Below are positions 53,081 to 61,517 of a stretch of 64,000 nucleotides of DNA, in pieces. The stretch's first letter is position 1, and each line of letters opens with the position of its first letter. The notes beneath the pieces are model-generated. The model was not told the origin of the DNA, did not search any database, and saw nothing but the letters and a program-made list of their open reading frames with translations. The position numbers and the translations under genes were made by a program. Source of the stretch: Pseudomonadota bacterium (GTDB lineage: Bacteria > Pseudomonadota > Gammaproteobacteria > Burkholderiales > Burkholderiaceae_E); assembly GCA_023389055.1 (NCBI GenBank), contig JAEWFA010000024.1:80648-144647 (forward strand), given 5' to 3'.

Positions 53081-53955
53081 ACGTCGATCGTCACGATGCG
53101 TCGGATCGCGAGCACGCCGATCGCCTGCAGCGTTCCGACCACGCCGCAGACGAGCCACCCCTGCCAGGTGGTGACGAGTGCGCTCATCGCGACCGGCTCG
53201 ATGGCGAACAGCACCACCGCGAGCAACGACGGCAGAGCGCCCATCACCCACGCCTGCAGGCGACCCTGCGCAGTGAGCGCGCGGATCTTTCCCTCGATGG
53301 ACAGCTTGCGACGCATCGAGTCGGCCAGCGACTCGAGCGTCGCCGCCATGCTGCCGCCGGCCGCTGAGCCGATGCGCAACGCGGAGCCGAACAGCACGCT
53401 CTCCTCGATCGGCATGCGCCGACCGAACGAGACGAGCGCGTCATCCAGTGAAACACCCAGGCGCTGCTCGCGCAGCAGCAGGCCGAACTCATGGCGAGCG
53501 GGCGGTGGCAATTCGCCCGCCGCCTGCGCAAGCGCTTGCATCAATCCGCTGCCCGAGCGCAGGCCTCCGGCGACGAGCATCAGCGCATCGGGCATCTGCG
53601 CGCGGAACGCTTCGATGCGACGCTTGCGCAGCCTGGCGAGCGCAAGGCGCGGCAGCAGCGCAGCGCCAAAGGCGACGGCGAGTGCCGCCGGCCAGGCACC
53701 GGTCGCCCACCAGGCGGCAAGCGCCGCGAAGAACGTCATCAGGTGTTGCACCGCCAACAGCCGGGTCGTGTCGACGAACAGGAAGGCCTCGCGCATGCGC
53801 GCGCCCACCCCTCGCTCGAAACGCTCGCGGTGCCGAGCGGCAAGGCGCGCTCCGAACCGGACGAACAGCACGAACAGCACGGCCGCCGCGCCGAAGACGC
53901 CGAAGAGCGCCAGGCCAAGCGAGGCCGCGAGCGAGGTGCCGGGCGCCACTGTCAT
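53077..53955 (-). CDS. tadB: Tad pilus inner-membrane protein TadB
   Basis: The 292-residue protein has two N-terminal membrane segments, a cytoplasmic F domain with RIEAFRAQMPDALMLVAGGLRSGSGLMQALAQA (about 113-145), and two C-terminal membrane segments. GGSMAATLESLADSMRRK is typical of TadB. It pairs with TadC in the platform of the Flp pilus machine. It is linked by 4-nt overlaps to the ATPase gene before it and tadC after it. Confidence 0.92.
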   Translation of the reverse strand: MTVAPGTSLAASLGLALFGVFGAAAVLFVLFVRFGARLAARHRERFERGVGARMREAFLFVDTTRLLAVQHLMTFFAALAAWWATGAWPAALAVAFGAALLPRLALARLRKRRIEAFRAQMPDALMLVAGGLRSGSGLMQALAQAAGELPPPARHEFGLLLREQRLGVSLDDALVSFGRRMPIEESVLFGSALRIGSAAGGSMAATLESLADSMRRKLSIEGKIRALTAQGRLQAWVMGALPSLLAVVLFAIEPVAMSALVTTWQGWLVCGVVGTLQAIGVLAIRRIVTIDV

Positions 53956-55601
53956 GTCCCCTCCGCGCGGAAGATCGACAGGTCGACCGACTCCCCTTCC
54001 TCGCGCAGCCGCTCGTAGAACTGCGGCACGTTGCCGCAACCCTGGAAGCGCCCCGCGGCGAAGCGAAAGAGCGGCTGCATCAACACCCGCACGCCTTCCA
54101 GGCCCGTGAGCTCGACGACCTCGACGACGCGCCGGCGGCCGTCGGACAGGCGCGCCTGGTGCACGATCACGTCGACGGCCGCGACGATCTGCTCGCGGAT
54201 CGCAGCCACCGGCATCTCGACGTCGGCCATCAGCACCATCGTCTCGAGTCGCGAGACGACGTCGCGCGGGCTGTTCGCATGCACGGTGGTGAGCGATCCG
54301 TCGTGCCCGGTGTTCATCGCCTGCAGCATGTCGAGCGCCTCGCCGCCGCGACACTCCCCGACGATGATGCGATCGGGGCGCATCCGCAGCGCGTTGCGCA
54401 CGAGGTCGCGGATCGTGACGAGGCCGCGCCCTTCCGCATTCGGCGGGCGCGCTTCGAGCGTGACCCGATGCGCGTGCGCGAGGCGAAGCTCGGCCGCGTC
54501 CTCGATCGTGACGACGCGCTGGTCCGGCTCGATCAGGTTGGACAACAGGTTCAGCAGCGTCGTCTTGCCCGAACCGGTACCGCCCGAGACGACGACGTTG
54601 CGCCGCGACCGCACGCACACCGCGAGGAAATCGAGCATCGGTTGAGACAGCGAACCGTTGGCCACGAGATCGGCCGGCGAGAACAGCCGTCGATTGAAGC
54701 GGCGAATCGTGATCGCCGGACCGCGAACCGCCAGCGGCGGAATGACCGCGTTCACGCGGGATCCGTCCGGCAGCCGGGCATCGACCATCGGCGACGATTC
54801 GTCGATGCGCCGACCCAGCGGCGCGACGATGCGCTCGATCGCCGCGCGCACCGCATCCTCGCCGGTGAATGAAGCCCCGGTGGCTTCGAGCCGGCCGTTT
54901 CGCTCGACGAAGATCTCGTCCGGCGCATTGACCATGATCTCGGTGATCGTCTCGTCGTGCAGCAGCGGCTCGAGCGGTCCGAGGCCGATCGCCTCGTCGA
55001 GCACCTCGCGGGCGAGCCGGTCGCGATCGACGTGCTCGGGCAATGCGCGCTCGCCGTGGGCGATCTCGCGCAGCAGCACCTCGATCTCGGCGTGCAACTG
55101 CTCGGGGCTGAGCTGGCGGATGTCCTGGCGCCGCAGGTCGATCGTGGCAAGCAGCCGCCGGTGCAGCAGTCGGCGCCAGGGGACGAGTGTGTCGGCAGCG
55201 AGCGCCGACCGGCGCTCGGGCCCGTCGTGGCGCGACGGGAGAGCCTGCGCCCGCGGGGGCTGCGACGAAGCGCGAGGCGCTTCGCCAAGGGAATCTTGCG
55301 TCAGGTTCGCGTTTGCCGGATGCACGCGCACCCGGTAACCGGCGATCTCGATCTCGTCGTCCTCGGCAAGCGGCGCGTACTCGGCAATGCGCTCGCCGTT
55401 CACCCACGTCCCGCCCAGGCTGCCTCGATCGACGAGCTTGAAGCCGTGCTCGATACGAACGATCTCCGCATGCACGCGCGCCACGCGCCAACCGGGCAGG
55501 TGCACCGCGTTGTCGGGGCGGCGCCCGATGCGCGCAGGAAAGCGGTCGATGCGCACGCTGCGCGCCGAGCCCTCGTCGGTTTGCACGGAGAGCGTCAGCA
55601 T
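53952..55601 (-). CDS. tadA: Tad pilus ATPase CpaF/TadA with N-terminal FHA domain
   Basis: The 549-residue protein has an FHA domain at about 1-96 (RIGRRPDNAVHLPGWRVARVHAEI and GGTWVNGERI) fused to a complete secretion ATPase: Walker A VVSGGTGSGKTTLL (about 337-350), and later GECRGGEALDMLQAMNTGHDGSLTT as the Asp/Walker B and His box region. The ATPase drives assembly and retraction of the Flp pilus; the FHA part should bind a phosphothreonine peptide, which suggests control by a Ser/Thr kinase. The ATG at 55601 lies just after the cpaC stop; a TTG at 55613 would overlap it. Confidence 0.92.
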   Translation of the reverse strand: MLTLSVQTDEGSARSVRIDRFPARIGRRPDNAVHLPGWRVARVHAEIVRIEHGFKLVDRGSLGGTWVNGERIAEYAPLAEDDEIEIAGYRVRVHPANANLTQDSLGEAPRASSQPPRAQALPSRHDGPERRSALAADTLVPWRRLLHRRLLATIDLRRQDIRQLSPEQLHAEIEVLLREIAHGERALPEHVDRDRLAREVLDEAIGLGPLEPLLHDETITEIMVNAPDEIFVERNGRLEATGASFTGEDAVRAAIERIVAPLGRRIDESSPMVDARLPDGSRVNAVIPPLAVRGPAITIRRFNRRLFSPADLVANGSLSQPMLDFLAVCVRSRRNVVVSGGTGSGKTTLLNLLSNLIEPDQRVVTIEDAAELRLAHAHRVTLEARPPNAEGRGLVTIRDLVRNALRMRPDRIIVGECRGGEALDMLQAMNTGHDGSLTTVHANSPRDVVSRLETMVLMADVEMPVAAIREQIVAAVDVIVHQARLSDGRRRVVEVVELTGLEGVRVLMQPLFRFAAGRFQGCGNVPQFYERLREEGESVDLSIFRAEGT

Positions 55602-55602
55602 G

Positions 55603-56874
55603 TCATTCGGCAATCTGCAGCCGCTCGCGTGCCTGCTCGACGTGCTCGGCGCTGCGATCGATCGCGGCGCGCTGTGCGTCGTTGCCCGGCGTGACGAAGC
55701 GCGGTGTAATGAAGACGACGAGCTCGGTCTTGTTGTCGCGGAACTCGCGCGAGCGGAACAGCGCGCCGAGGATCGGCAACTCGCCCAGTCCGGGCACCTT
55801 GTCGATCGAACGCGACGCCTCTTCGCTGAGCAGCCCCGCGATGACGAGCGTCTCGTTCTCGCGCAGGTTCACCTCGGTTTCCGCGCGGCGCTTGGTCAGG
55901 CCGGGTACGTCCTGCACCTGCACGTCGAAGTTGATTGCCGAAATCTCGGTGGCGATCTTCGCAGCGATGACGCCGGTTTCGCTCGCCACCGGCTCGACCT
56001 CGAACTTCACGCCGTATTCCTTGAAGCCGACCGACACCGTGCCCAGTCCGCTGGCGAACGGCACCGGCAGCTCGCCACCGGCCACGAAGCGCGCCGACCC
56101 GCCGCTGCGGCACGACAGTCGCGGCTCGGCGAGCACGAGCGCGTCGCCGTTCTGCACGAGCAGGTTGATCACCGAGCCGATCGAGGTCGCGAGTCCGAGC
56201 GCGGTGGCGAAGGGCGCAACCCTCGTGCGTACCTCGAGCCCGGCTTCGGATGCCGCGCCGCCCGCGCGGAATGCGATGCTCCGATGCAGATCGCCGAGGA
56301 TTCCGAAGCTCGGCCCCTGCATGCTCGAGCTCCAGCGCACGCCGATGTCGTCGAGCCGGTCGCGCCGGATCTCCACCATCCGCACGTCCATCTCGATCAT
56401 CCGCTCGAGACCGACCCGGCTGATGAGGTTGACGATCTGCGGATAGCGGCGCGCGATCTCGGTCATTCGCGTGGCTTCTTCCTCCGACAGCTCGTTGCCC
56501 TCGAGCACGACCTTGTCGCCAACGATGCGCGCGCGGATCCGGCTCGATTCGCCGAGCATCGCGCGCACCTCGGCGAGCAGACGGTTCGCATCGGCCGGCA
56601 CGACGTGGATCTCGAAGCTGCTTTCGCTGCCGTCGGCGGCCCACAGATGCAGGGTGCTCTGGCCCGGCGCCTCGGGAATCACGAGCACCTGCCCGCCGTC
56701 CAGCGCGGTGGCCTGGATCACCTTGCCGTTGCCGACCGCGACGCGCTTGAGCTCGCCCGCGCGGATGAGGTGCACCTGGCCGACGTGCAGCTCGACCGGA
56801 ATCGGCGGAAGCGGCGCGGCGTACGCCGCGAACGCGCCGGACATCCACGCGGCGACGAAGACTCTCGTCTTCAT
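55603..56874 (-). CDS. cpaC: Tad pilus outer-membrane secretin CpaC/RcpA
   Basis: The 423-residue protein has a signal peptide (MKTRVFVAAWMSGAFAAYA), an N-terminal pilus-secretin domain (VHLIRAGELKRVAVGNGKVIQATAL), a BON-like middle, and the C-terminal secretin domain with VPGLGELPILGALFRSREF and ELVVFITPRFV. It forms the outer-membrane pore for the pilus. The ATG overlaps the cpaB stop by 4 nt. Confidence 0.93.
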   Translation of the reverse strand: MKTRVFVAAWMSGAFAAYAAPLPPIPVELHVGQVHLIRAGELKRVAVGNGKVIQATALDGGQVLVIPEAPGQSTLHLWAADGSESSFEIHVVPADANRLLAEVRAMLGESSRIRARIVGDKVVLEGNELSEEEATRMTEIARRYPQIVNLISRVGLERMIEMDVRMVEIRRDRLDDIGVRWSSSMQGPSFGILGDLHRSIAFRAGGAASEAGLEVRTRVAPFATALGLATSIGSVINLLVQNGDALVLAEPRLSCRSGGSARFVAGGELPVPFASGLGTVSVGFKEYGVKFEVEPVASETGVIAAKIATEISAINFDVQVQDVPGLTKRRAETEVNLRENETLVIAGLLSEEASRSIDKVPGLGELPILGALFRSREFRDNKTELVVFITPRFVTPGNDAQRAAIDRSAEHVEQARERLQIAE

Positions 56875-57875
56875 GGAGCACCCGTCGGTTGTATGGCAGA
56901 GGGTTCGCGCGAGGCCGTGCGCGCGAATCGGTGCAGCTGCCATGCGGGATCGTCCGCCGTGTCACCGGCGGCGTTCACCGGGATCGGCACCTGCGCGACG
57001 CTCGTCGTCGACACGAGCGCGCCACGTCCTCCGACGATGAGTTCGGGGCCGACGGCCTTCGGCACGACGACCGTAGGCTGCGGCGCATCGATGCCGAGCA
57101 GCGCGTTCAGGTCCATTGCGCGCGGACGCAACGGCTGGCGATCGTCCGGGTTGCGCAGCATCGCGGTGAGCTTGCCGCTGCGTTGCGCGACGATCAGCTC
57201 CTGCGCCTGCGCGGGCGACACCTCGACGGTGATCGCCGTGAAGTGGCGCAGGCCGGCCGCGTCGCCCTTGTCGGCACGTACCTGGCGGCCGGTGGCGAGT
57301 ACCGCGAGGTCCTGCATCAGCGTGGACGTCACTTCCTGCGCCGGCGGCATACCCGGCGCCACCGGAGGGCGCACCGTGAACAGCAGGTCGATCCGGTCAC
57401 CGGGCTGCAGCATCCCCGAGACCGAATTGACCTCGTCGACGAGGACCGACATCGCACGGATCCCCGAGCGGATTCGCGTGGAGAAGGTCGATGCGTCCGC
57501 GCCGACGATCGCGCCGGCGAGCAGCGGCTCGCCGCTTCGCATCGGCTGGCCGATGCGGGCGCCGAGATGCTGCTCGAATCGCTCCGGAAGCACCGCGCTG
57601 CCCGGGACGAGATCGACCGGCACCTCGCGCACTGCCATGCTGTCGGGATCGACGACGGTGCCGGCTTCGAGATCGCGTCTCGCGACGACGACCTCGATCG
57701 TCGCGTGCGACGGCGCGAGTCGCGCCTTCTCGATCTCGATGCGTTCGGCGAGATAACCGCGCACGCCGAACACGGCGAGCGCGCCGAAGCCGAGTGCGGC
57801 GGCGAACAGCAGCCCCGAGCGACGGCGGGCAGCGAAGGCGCCGACGCGCCTGACCAGAGCGAGTGGATGGATCAT
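56871..57875 (-). CDS. cpaB: Tad pilus assembly protein CpaB/RcpC
   Basis: The 334-residue protein has one N-terminal membrane segment (SGLLFAAALGFGALAVFGV), an SAF domain (about 43-108, VVVARRDLEAGTVVDPDSMAVREVP) and the RcpC domain with MRAMSVLVDEVNSVSGMLQPGDRIDLLFTV (its first residue here is I). It is thought to gate or line the periplasmic channel of the Flp pilus. It overlaps the small Flp-like gene stop and the cpaC start by 4 nt each. Confidence 0.92.
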   Translation of the reverse strand: MIHPLALVRRVGAFAARRRSGLLFAAALGFGALAVFGVRGYLAERIEIEKARLAPSHATIEVVVARRDLEAGTVVDPDSMAVREVPVDLVPGSAVLPERFEQHLGARIGQPMRSGEPLLAGAIVGADASTFSTRIRSGIRAMSVLVDEVNSVSGMLQPGDRIDLLFTVRPPVAPGMPPAQEVTSTLMQDLAVLATGRQVRADKGDAAGLRHFTAITVEVSPAQAQELIVAQRSGKLTAMLRNPDDRQPLRPRAMDLNALLGIDAPQPTVVVPKAVGPELIVGGRGALVSTTSVAQVPIPVNAAGDTADDPAWQLHRFARTASREPSAIQPTGAP

Positions 57876-58036
57876 GGCAGCGAGATCGTCTCGGTGAAGC
57901 GTTGATAGCGATCGGCGACGGCGTGGAAGAAGGCCTCGAGCGCGCTGTTCGGGCCGGCGGTGATCGCCAACACGAACAACGCGACGACGACGAGGTACTC
58001 GACCATCGTCTGGCCTCGCGAACGGCGGATGCTCAT
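57872..58036 (-). CDS. small Flp-like pilin, 54 residues
   Basis: The 54-residue protein has the type IVb prepilin start: a basic leader, Gly8, then QTMVEY (Glu at +5 after cleavage, with Tyr next), and a hydrophobic run LVVVALFVLAI. The remaining 30 residues (FHAVADRYQRFTETISLP) differ from the main pilin at 60996. It may be a minor subunit or tip protein. It overlaps both neighbours by 4 nt (stop/ATG). Confidence 0.75.
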   Translation of the reverse strand: MSIRRSRGQTMVEYLVVVALFVLAITAGPNSALEAFFHAVADRYQRFTETISLP

Positions 58037-58785
58037 CGGGGCGTCTCCACGTGATGCAGGACGGCGCTGGCCCCCTGCGGTTGCCGATGCAGCGTCACGA
58101 GCAGTTCGGCAGTCGCGCTGCGATAGAAGCGCGCACGGTCGTCGTGCCAGCGCAGGTCGCGCGAAGGCCCGCTCGCCCGCATCGGCTCGTAGCCCGCCCG
58201 CTGCAGGTGCCGTTCGAGATGGCGCTCGGTGTCGTCGAGCGAACGCGCGAAGTGCGCGACGAGCGTCGCCGCGCGGCGCTCGCCTGCTCCGCCCGACGAA
58301 AGCTGGCGCACGAGTTGCGCGTCGGGCGGAACGAGTCGCGCGAGCGCTTCGCCTTCGGCGGCGCCTGTGGCGCGGCTCCAGCGCGTCAGCAACCCCTCGC
58401 TGCCGCCGCCTGGCGACGCCCGCAACTGCAACGTCTCGAAGCCGGGGAAGCCCGGCCCCGGACCATCGACATTGCTCGCCGCCGGGTCCGTCGCCGCGGG
58501 CCTGGACAGGACGAACCATTCCCCGGTCTGCGCCTGCAGCACCGGATCGGCGCCTTGCGCGCGCCAGTGCCGCTCGATCTCGGCAATCGCCTCGTGGGGA
58601 GCCCGTCGACTGTGCAATTCCAGCACGATCACCGAATGTCCGGCGATCGAGCCGTCGGGAATCGCGATGCGCGCGCGGTCGATTCCCGGCAGCGACTGCA
58701 CGACATCCATTTCGCCGGCGCGAGCCGATACGTGTACCGCAGCCAGCGGCAGCACGGCGAGCAGCAATGCGGCGCGCGGATTCAT
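58033..58785 (-). CDS. secreted protein of unknown function in the Tad locus
   Basis: The 250-residue protein has a signal peptide (hydrophobic residues about 6-20, ending VSARAG) and no domain that I recognise. It is rich in His and Arg near the end (LERHLQRAG, HDDRARFYRS) and has no transmembrane segment beyond the signal. Because it is embedded between a TadE-like gene and a Flp-like gene with 4-nt overlaps on both sides, a periplasmic part in pilus assembly is likely. Confidence 0.6.
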   Translation of the reverse strand: MNPRAALLLAVLPLAAVHVSARAGEMDVVQSLPGIDRARIAIPDGSIAGHSVIVLELHSRRAPHEAIAEIERHWRAQGADPVLQAQTGEWFVLSRPAATDPAASNVDGPGPGFPGFETLQLRASPGGGSEGLLTRWSRATGAAEGEALARLVPPDAQLVRQLSSGGAGERRAATLVAHFARSLDDTERHLERHLQRAGYEPMRASGPSRDLRWHDDRARFYRSATAELLVTLHRQPQGASAVLHHVETPR

Positions 58786-59630
58786 CGGCCGATGCGGTCG
58801 GCCGGCACGCGGTCGACGTCGGTTTCATGGGGCCGGAAATCGGATGCGCGCGGCTCGAGGCCCGCGACGTCCATCAACTGCATCGACCACTGCGTGAGCC
58901 GGTAGCCGATGCGGAACGCCCCTTCGTGCACCGGATCGACGCGCTGGCCCGCTTCGACCCGCGACTGCACGCTATGGCTCGCACTGCCGTACGGCCCCGA
59001 AGCGTTCCACGCATCGGTGACGAGCGCCACCCGCGCGCGCATCAAGAGCGGCAGCGAATCGAGGCGCGCCAACCGCTCGTTGCCTGCCTGGCTCGGCGAC
59101 ACGCGCAGGCTCACCTCGGAGGCGGCGAGTCCGCCGTCCAGCGACAGGCCGAAGCGCGAAGGCCCGGCGAGGCGGTCGAGCAACGCGCCCGCATCGCCCG
59201 CCGCGCGGCCGATCGCCGTCGATCGTCCGGCGTCGAAGCGCGACGGCGTCACGGCGATGTCGACATCGGCGTAGCGCTCGAGCAGCGGGCGCCCGCGCCG
59301 ATCGGTCCACAACGGATTGCGCTCGTGCACCGGCGCGCCGTCGTCGAGCAAATCGGCCGTGAAGATCTCGCGATCGATGCGACCGAAGTGCCGTCGGCGC
59401 GCGTCCTCGGCGAGGGCCACGCGCGCGTGCGTCTCGGTGCAATCGTCAGGGCGGACCGTGCATTCGAAGGCGAGCGTGCGCGACGCCGCGATCGTCGCCT
59501 GCTGCATCGACTGGAACTTGCCGAGCAGCACGACGAGCAGCACCAGCGGCACCAGCACGATCGCGCCGACGAGCGCCTCGACGAGCGCCTGGCCGTGTTG
59601 TATGCGCCGATGAGCGCGATCAGTTCGCAT
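58782..59630 (-). CDS. tadE: TadE-like pilus protein
   Basis: The 282-residue protein has a prepilin-type N-terminus (HGQALVEALVGAIVLVPLVLLVVLL) with Gly13 before QALVE, so Glu is at +5 as in real pseudopilins. One membrane helix is followed by a periplasmic part of about 240 residues. TadE proteins are minor pilins made by the same peptidase as Flp. It overlaps the TadG-like gene by 11 nt and the secreted protein by 4 nt. Confidence 0.72.
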   Translation of the reverse strand: MRTDRAHRRIQHGQALVEALVGAIVLVPLVLLVVLLGKFQSMQQATIAASRTLAFECTVRPDDCTETHARVALAEDARRRHFGRIDREIFTADLLDDGAPVHERNPLWTDRRGRPLLERYADVDIAVTPSRFDAGRSTAIGRAAGDAGALLDRLAGPSRFGLSLDGGLAASEVSLRVSPSQAGNERLARLDSLPLLMRARVALVTDAWNASGPYGSASHSVQSRVEAGQRVDPVHEGAFRIGYRLTQWSMQLMDVAGLEPRASDFRPHETDVDRVPADRIGR

Positions 59631-60981
59631 AGCGTACCGCCGCCGCACGTTGCGCTTCGCTCGGCTCGGCAAGCCGCGCCTGCCAATACGGGCTGTACAG
59701 GCTCGCGTATTCGATGCGCGCCGGCGCCCCCGGCGGCCGACGAAAGTACGCCTCGCCGACCGACATCGCCCACAATCGGTTGTCGGCGAACGACTCGAAA
59801 AGCCGCAATCGTCCGATGCCTGCATCGATGGCGTTCGCCGTGCGCACGCTGCGCGCCTCGACACGCGCGAGCACGACGACCTGCGACGCCGGGAACCGTG
59901 TATCGGCCAGCGCCGCATAGTTCAACTCGCGCACCCGTTCGATGCCGCTGTAGCTGTCGAAGCCGGCATACCCTTCGCCCCCGATCCCTGACTCGGCCAG
60001 ACCGGTGGCGAGGCGGTTGTCGAGCGTACTGCCCGTGTTGCCGACGATTCCGGGCGACTCCGAGCCGTCGGACGCCTGCGCTGCGCCCCACCCCACCGGA
60101 AGCCACTCGCGCTGCTTGCAGCTCCCGAAGAGAAAGCCGCTCTTGCGCCAGTTGTGGATCGATGCGGTGTCGACGGCCTGCCAACGCTCGAGATCGGGCG
60201 CCATTTCGGTGCCGCCGCGCTTGCGCCACCAGCGGAACCACTTGTCGATGCTCGTCGTGCGCCCGAAGCACGACGAAGGCAGCAGCAGCAGCCGCAAGTC
60301 GTCGCGCCGCGGCCCGCGCACGAAGGGATCGAGCGAATCGACGACGACGTCGCGCAGCCGCGCACGGTCAGCGTCGTTCGCATAGCGTCGCGTGAAACGG
60401 TTGAACGCGGCGTCGTCTCCGAGCGCGAATGCGAAGAACGCAGGATCGTTCGCGCGAACGACCTCGTTGGCCACGGCGCCGAGCCCGAAAGAGTCGGCGG
60501 ACAACTGCAAGGCCTCCTGGCTGCGCGCGAGCAACGATTTGTAGCCGAGCGTGGGCGCTGCGCGCACGAGGATTTCCTCCGCGGCGGTGGCCTCGGTGAG
60601 CTCGCGCGCGGTGCGAGCCACGGTAGCCGCCGCTTCGAGCACGGGAGCCGCCGGCGGCCAGGCCGCGGCGAGCGTGCTCGCGTTCTCGGTGAATCGCTCG
60701 AAATACTTCGCCCACGAGACGAGCGTGACCGCCTGCGCGACGGCAACCTCCTGCGCGACGATCGCGCGATTCGCGTACGCGTGAAAATTCAGCACGCGCG
60801 CGCGCCACAGCGCCGCGCTCCACGCGGCGGCGTCGGCGGCGTTGACGAGGCGCTTCTTGGTGGCGACGACCTGCCCGCTGCTGAAGAGCAGGAAGGTGGC
60901 GAGCAACGCGCCGAACAGCAGCACGAGCGCCAGCACGAGCGTCTGCCCACGCTGCGCTGCTGCTGGCTTGCCTGCGTGCAT
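59620..60981 (-). CDS. tadG: TadG-like pilus protein
   Basis: The 453-residue protein has the N-terminal QRGQTLVLALVLLFGALLATFLLFSSGQVV segment with one membrane helix and the periplasmic start VATKKRLVNAADAAAWSAALWRARVLNF, typical of TadG and related pilus-assembly proteins. The Glu at +5 of processed pilins is Leu here, so processing is doubtful. It has no recognisable von Willebrand metal-binding motif. It lies 14 nt after the main Flp gene. Confidence 0.72.
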   Translation of the reverse strand: MHAGKPAAAQRGQTLVLALVLLFGALLATFLLFSSGQVVATKKRLVNAADAAAWSAALWRARVLNFHAYANRAIVAQEVAVAQAVTLVSWAKYFERFTENASTLAAAWPPAAPVLEAAATVARTARELTEATAAEEILVRAAPTLGYKSLLARSQEALQLSADSFGLGAVANEVVRANDPAFFAFALGDDAAFNRFTRRYANDADRARLRDVVVDSLDPFVRGPRRDDLRLLLLPSSCFGRTTSIDKWFRWWRKRGGTEMAPDLERWQAVDTASIHNWRKSGFLFGSCKQREWLPVGWGAAQASDGSESPGIVGNTGSTLDNRLATGLAESGIGGEGYAGFDSYSGIERVRELNYAALADTRFPASQVVVLARVEARSVRTANAIDAGIGRLRLFESFADNRLWAMSVGEAYFRRPPGAPARIEYASLYSPYWQARLAEPSEAQRAAAVRYAN

Positions 60982-60995
60982 CGCCGCGCTCCGCT

Positions 60996-61286
60996 TCAGC
61001 GGTTGTTGGCGTCGTAGTTGTCGAGGCCCTTGCGCGCGTTGGCGTTCGTCGACGCGGTGGTCGCGTTCGACTGCGCATTGCCGATCGCCGTGGAGGCGGT
61101 CTGCCCCGACACCTCGAGCGCAAGTCCGGCGGTCTGGTTGCGAATGGTTTGCCCGAACAGCGTGTAGACGCCGATCGCGGCTACGGCGATCAGCGCCACG
61201 ACGATGATGTATTCCGTCATCCCCTGGCCGCGCTGGCGAAGCGGCCGTACGACGGGAGCAGGAACGAAGGCGGGAAGCGGATGCAT
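60996..61286 (-). CDS. flp: Flp-type major pilin
   Basis: The 96-residue prepilin has Gly20 followed by QGMTEYIIVVALIAVAAIG, so that after cleavage Glu is at +5 and Tyr at +6, the Flp signature. The rest (QTASTAIGNAQSNATTASTNANARKG) is a short Ala, Thr and Asn-rich tail. Flp is the fibre subunit. The ATG at 61286 has GGAG about 8 nt upstream. It is the first gene of the leftward Tad operon; its promoter should lie in 61287-61460. Confidence 0.88.
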   Translation of the reverse strand: MHPLPAFVPAPVVRPLRQRGQGMTEYIIVVALIAVAAIGVYTLFGQTIRNQTAGLALEVSGQTASTAIGNAQSNATTASTNANARKGLDNYDANNR

Positions 61287-61465
61287 GGGACGGTCTCCTG
61301 TGCGCCGGAAGGAGGAGGCGCAGGAACCGTTATAGGCGCGCACATCGCGCGCCGGAATTCGACGCTCGGCCGAGTCGGCGGACTAGGACCTTCGTCGTGA
61401 CCGCAGGGTCAAGGCAAGCCAGCGCCGCGAGTGCGGGCTTGACGCCAGTGTGCCCGCACCGGGCG

Positions 61466-61494
61466 AAAAAAAGGGCCGGCGTTTTCGCCGGCCC
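61466..61494 (-). terminator. intrinsic terminator of aceA
   Basis: On the minus strand a perfect 9-bp G+C-rich stem (GGGCCGGCG/CGCCGGCCC, loop AAAA) is followed by seven T residues (61466-61472 read as A on the + strand). It starts 24 nt after the aceA stop codon and separates it from the Tad operon. Confidence 0.92.
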
Positions 61495-61517
61495 CCGATC
61501 GAGACAAGAAGCGCTAC

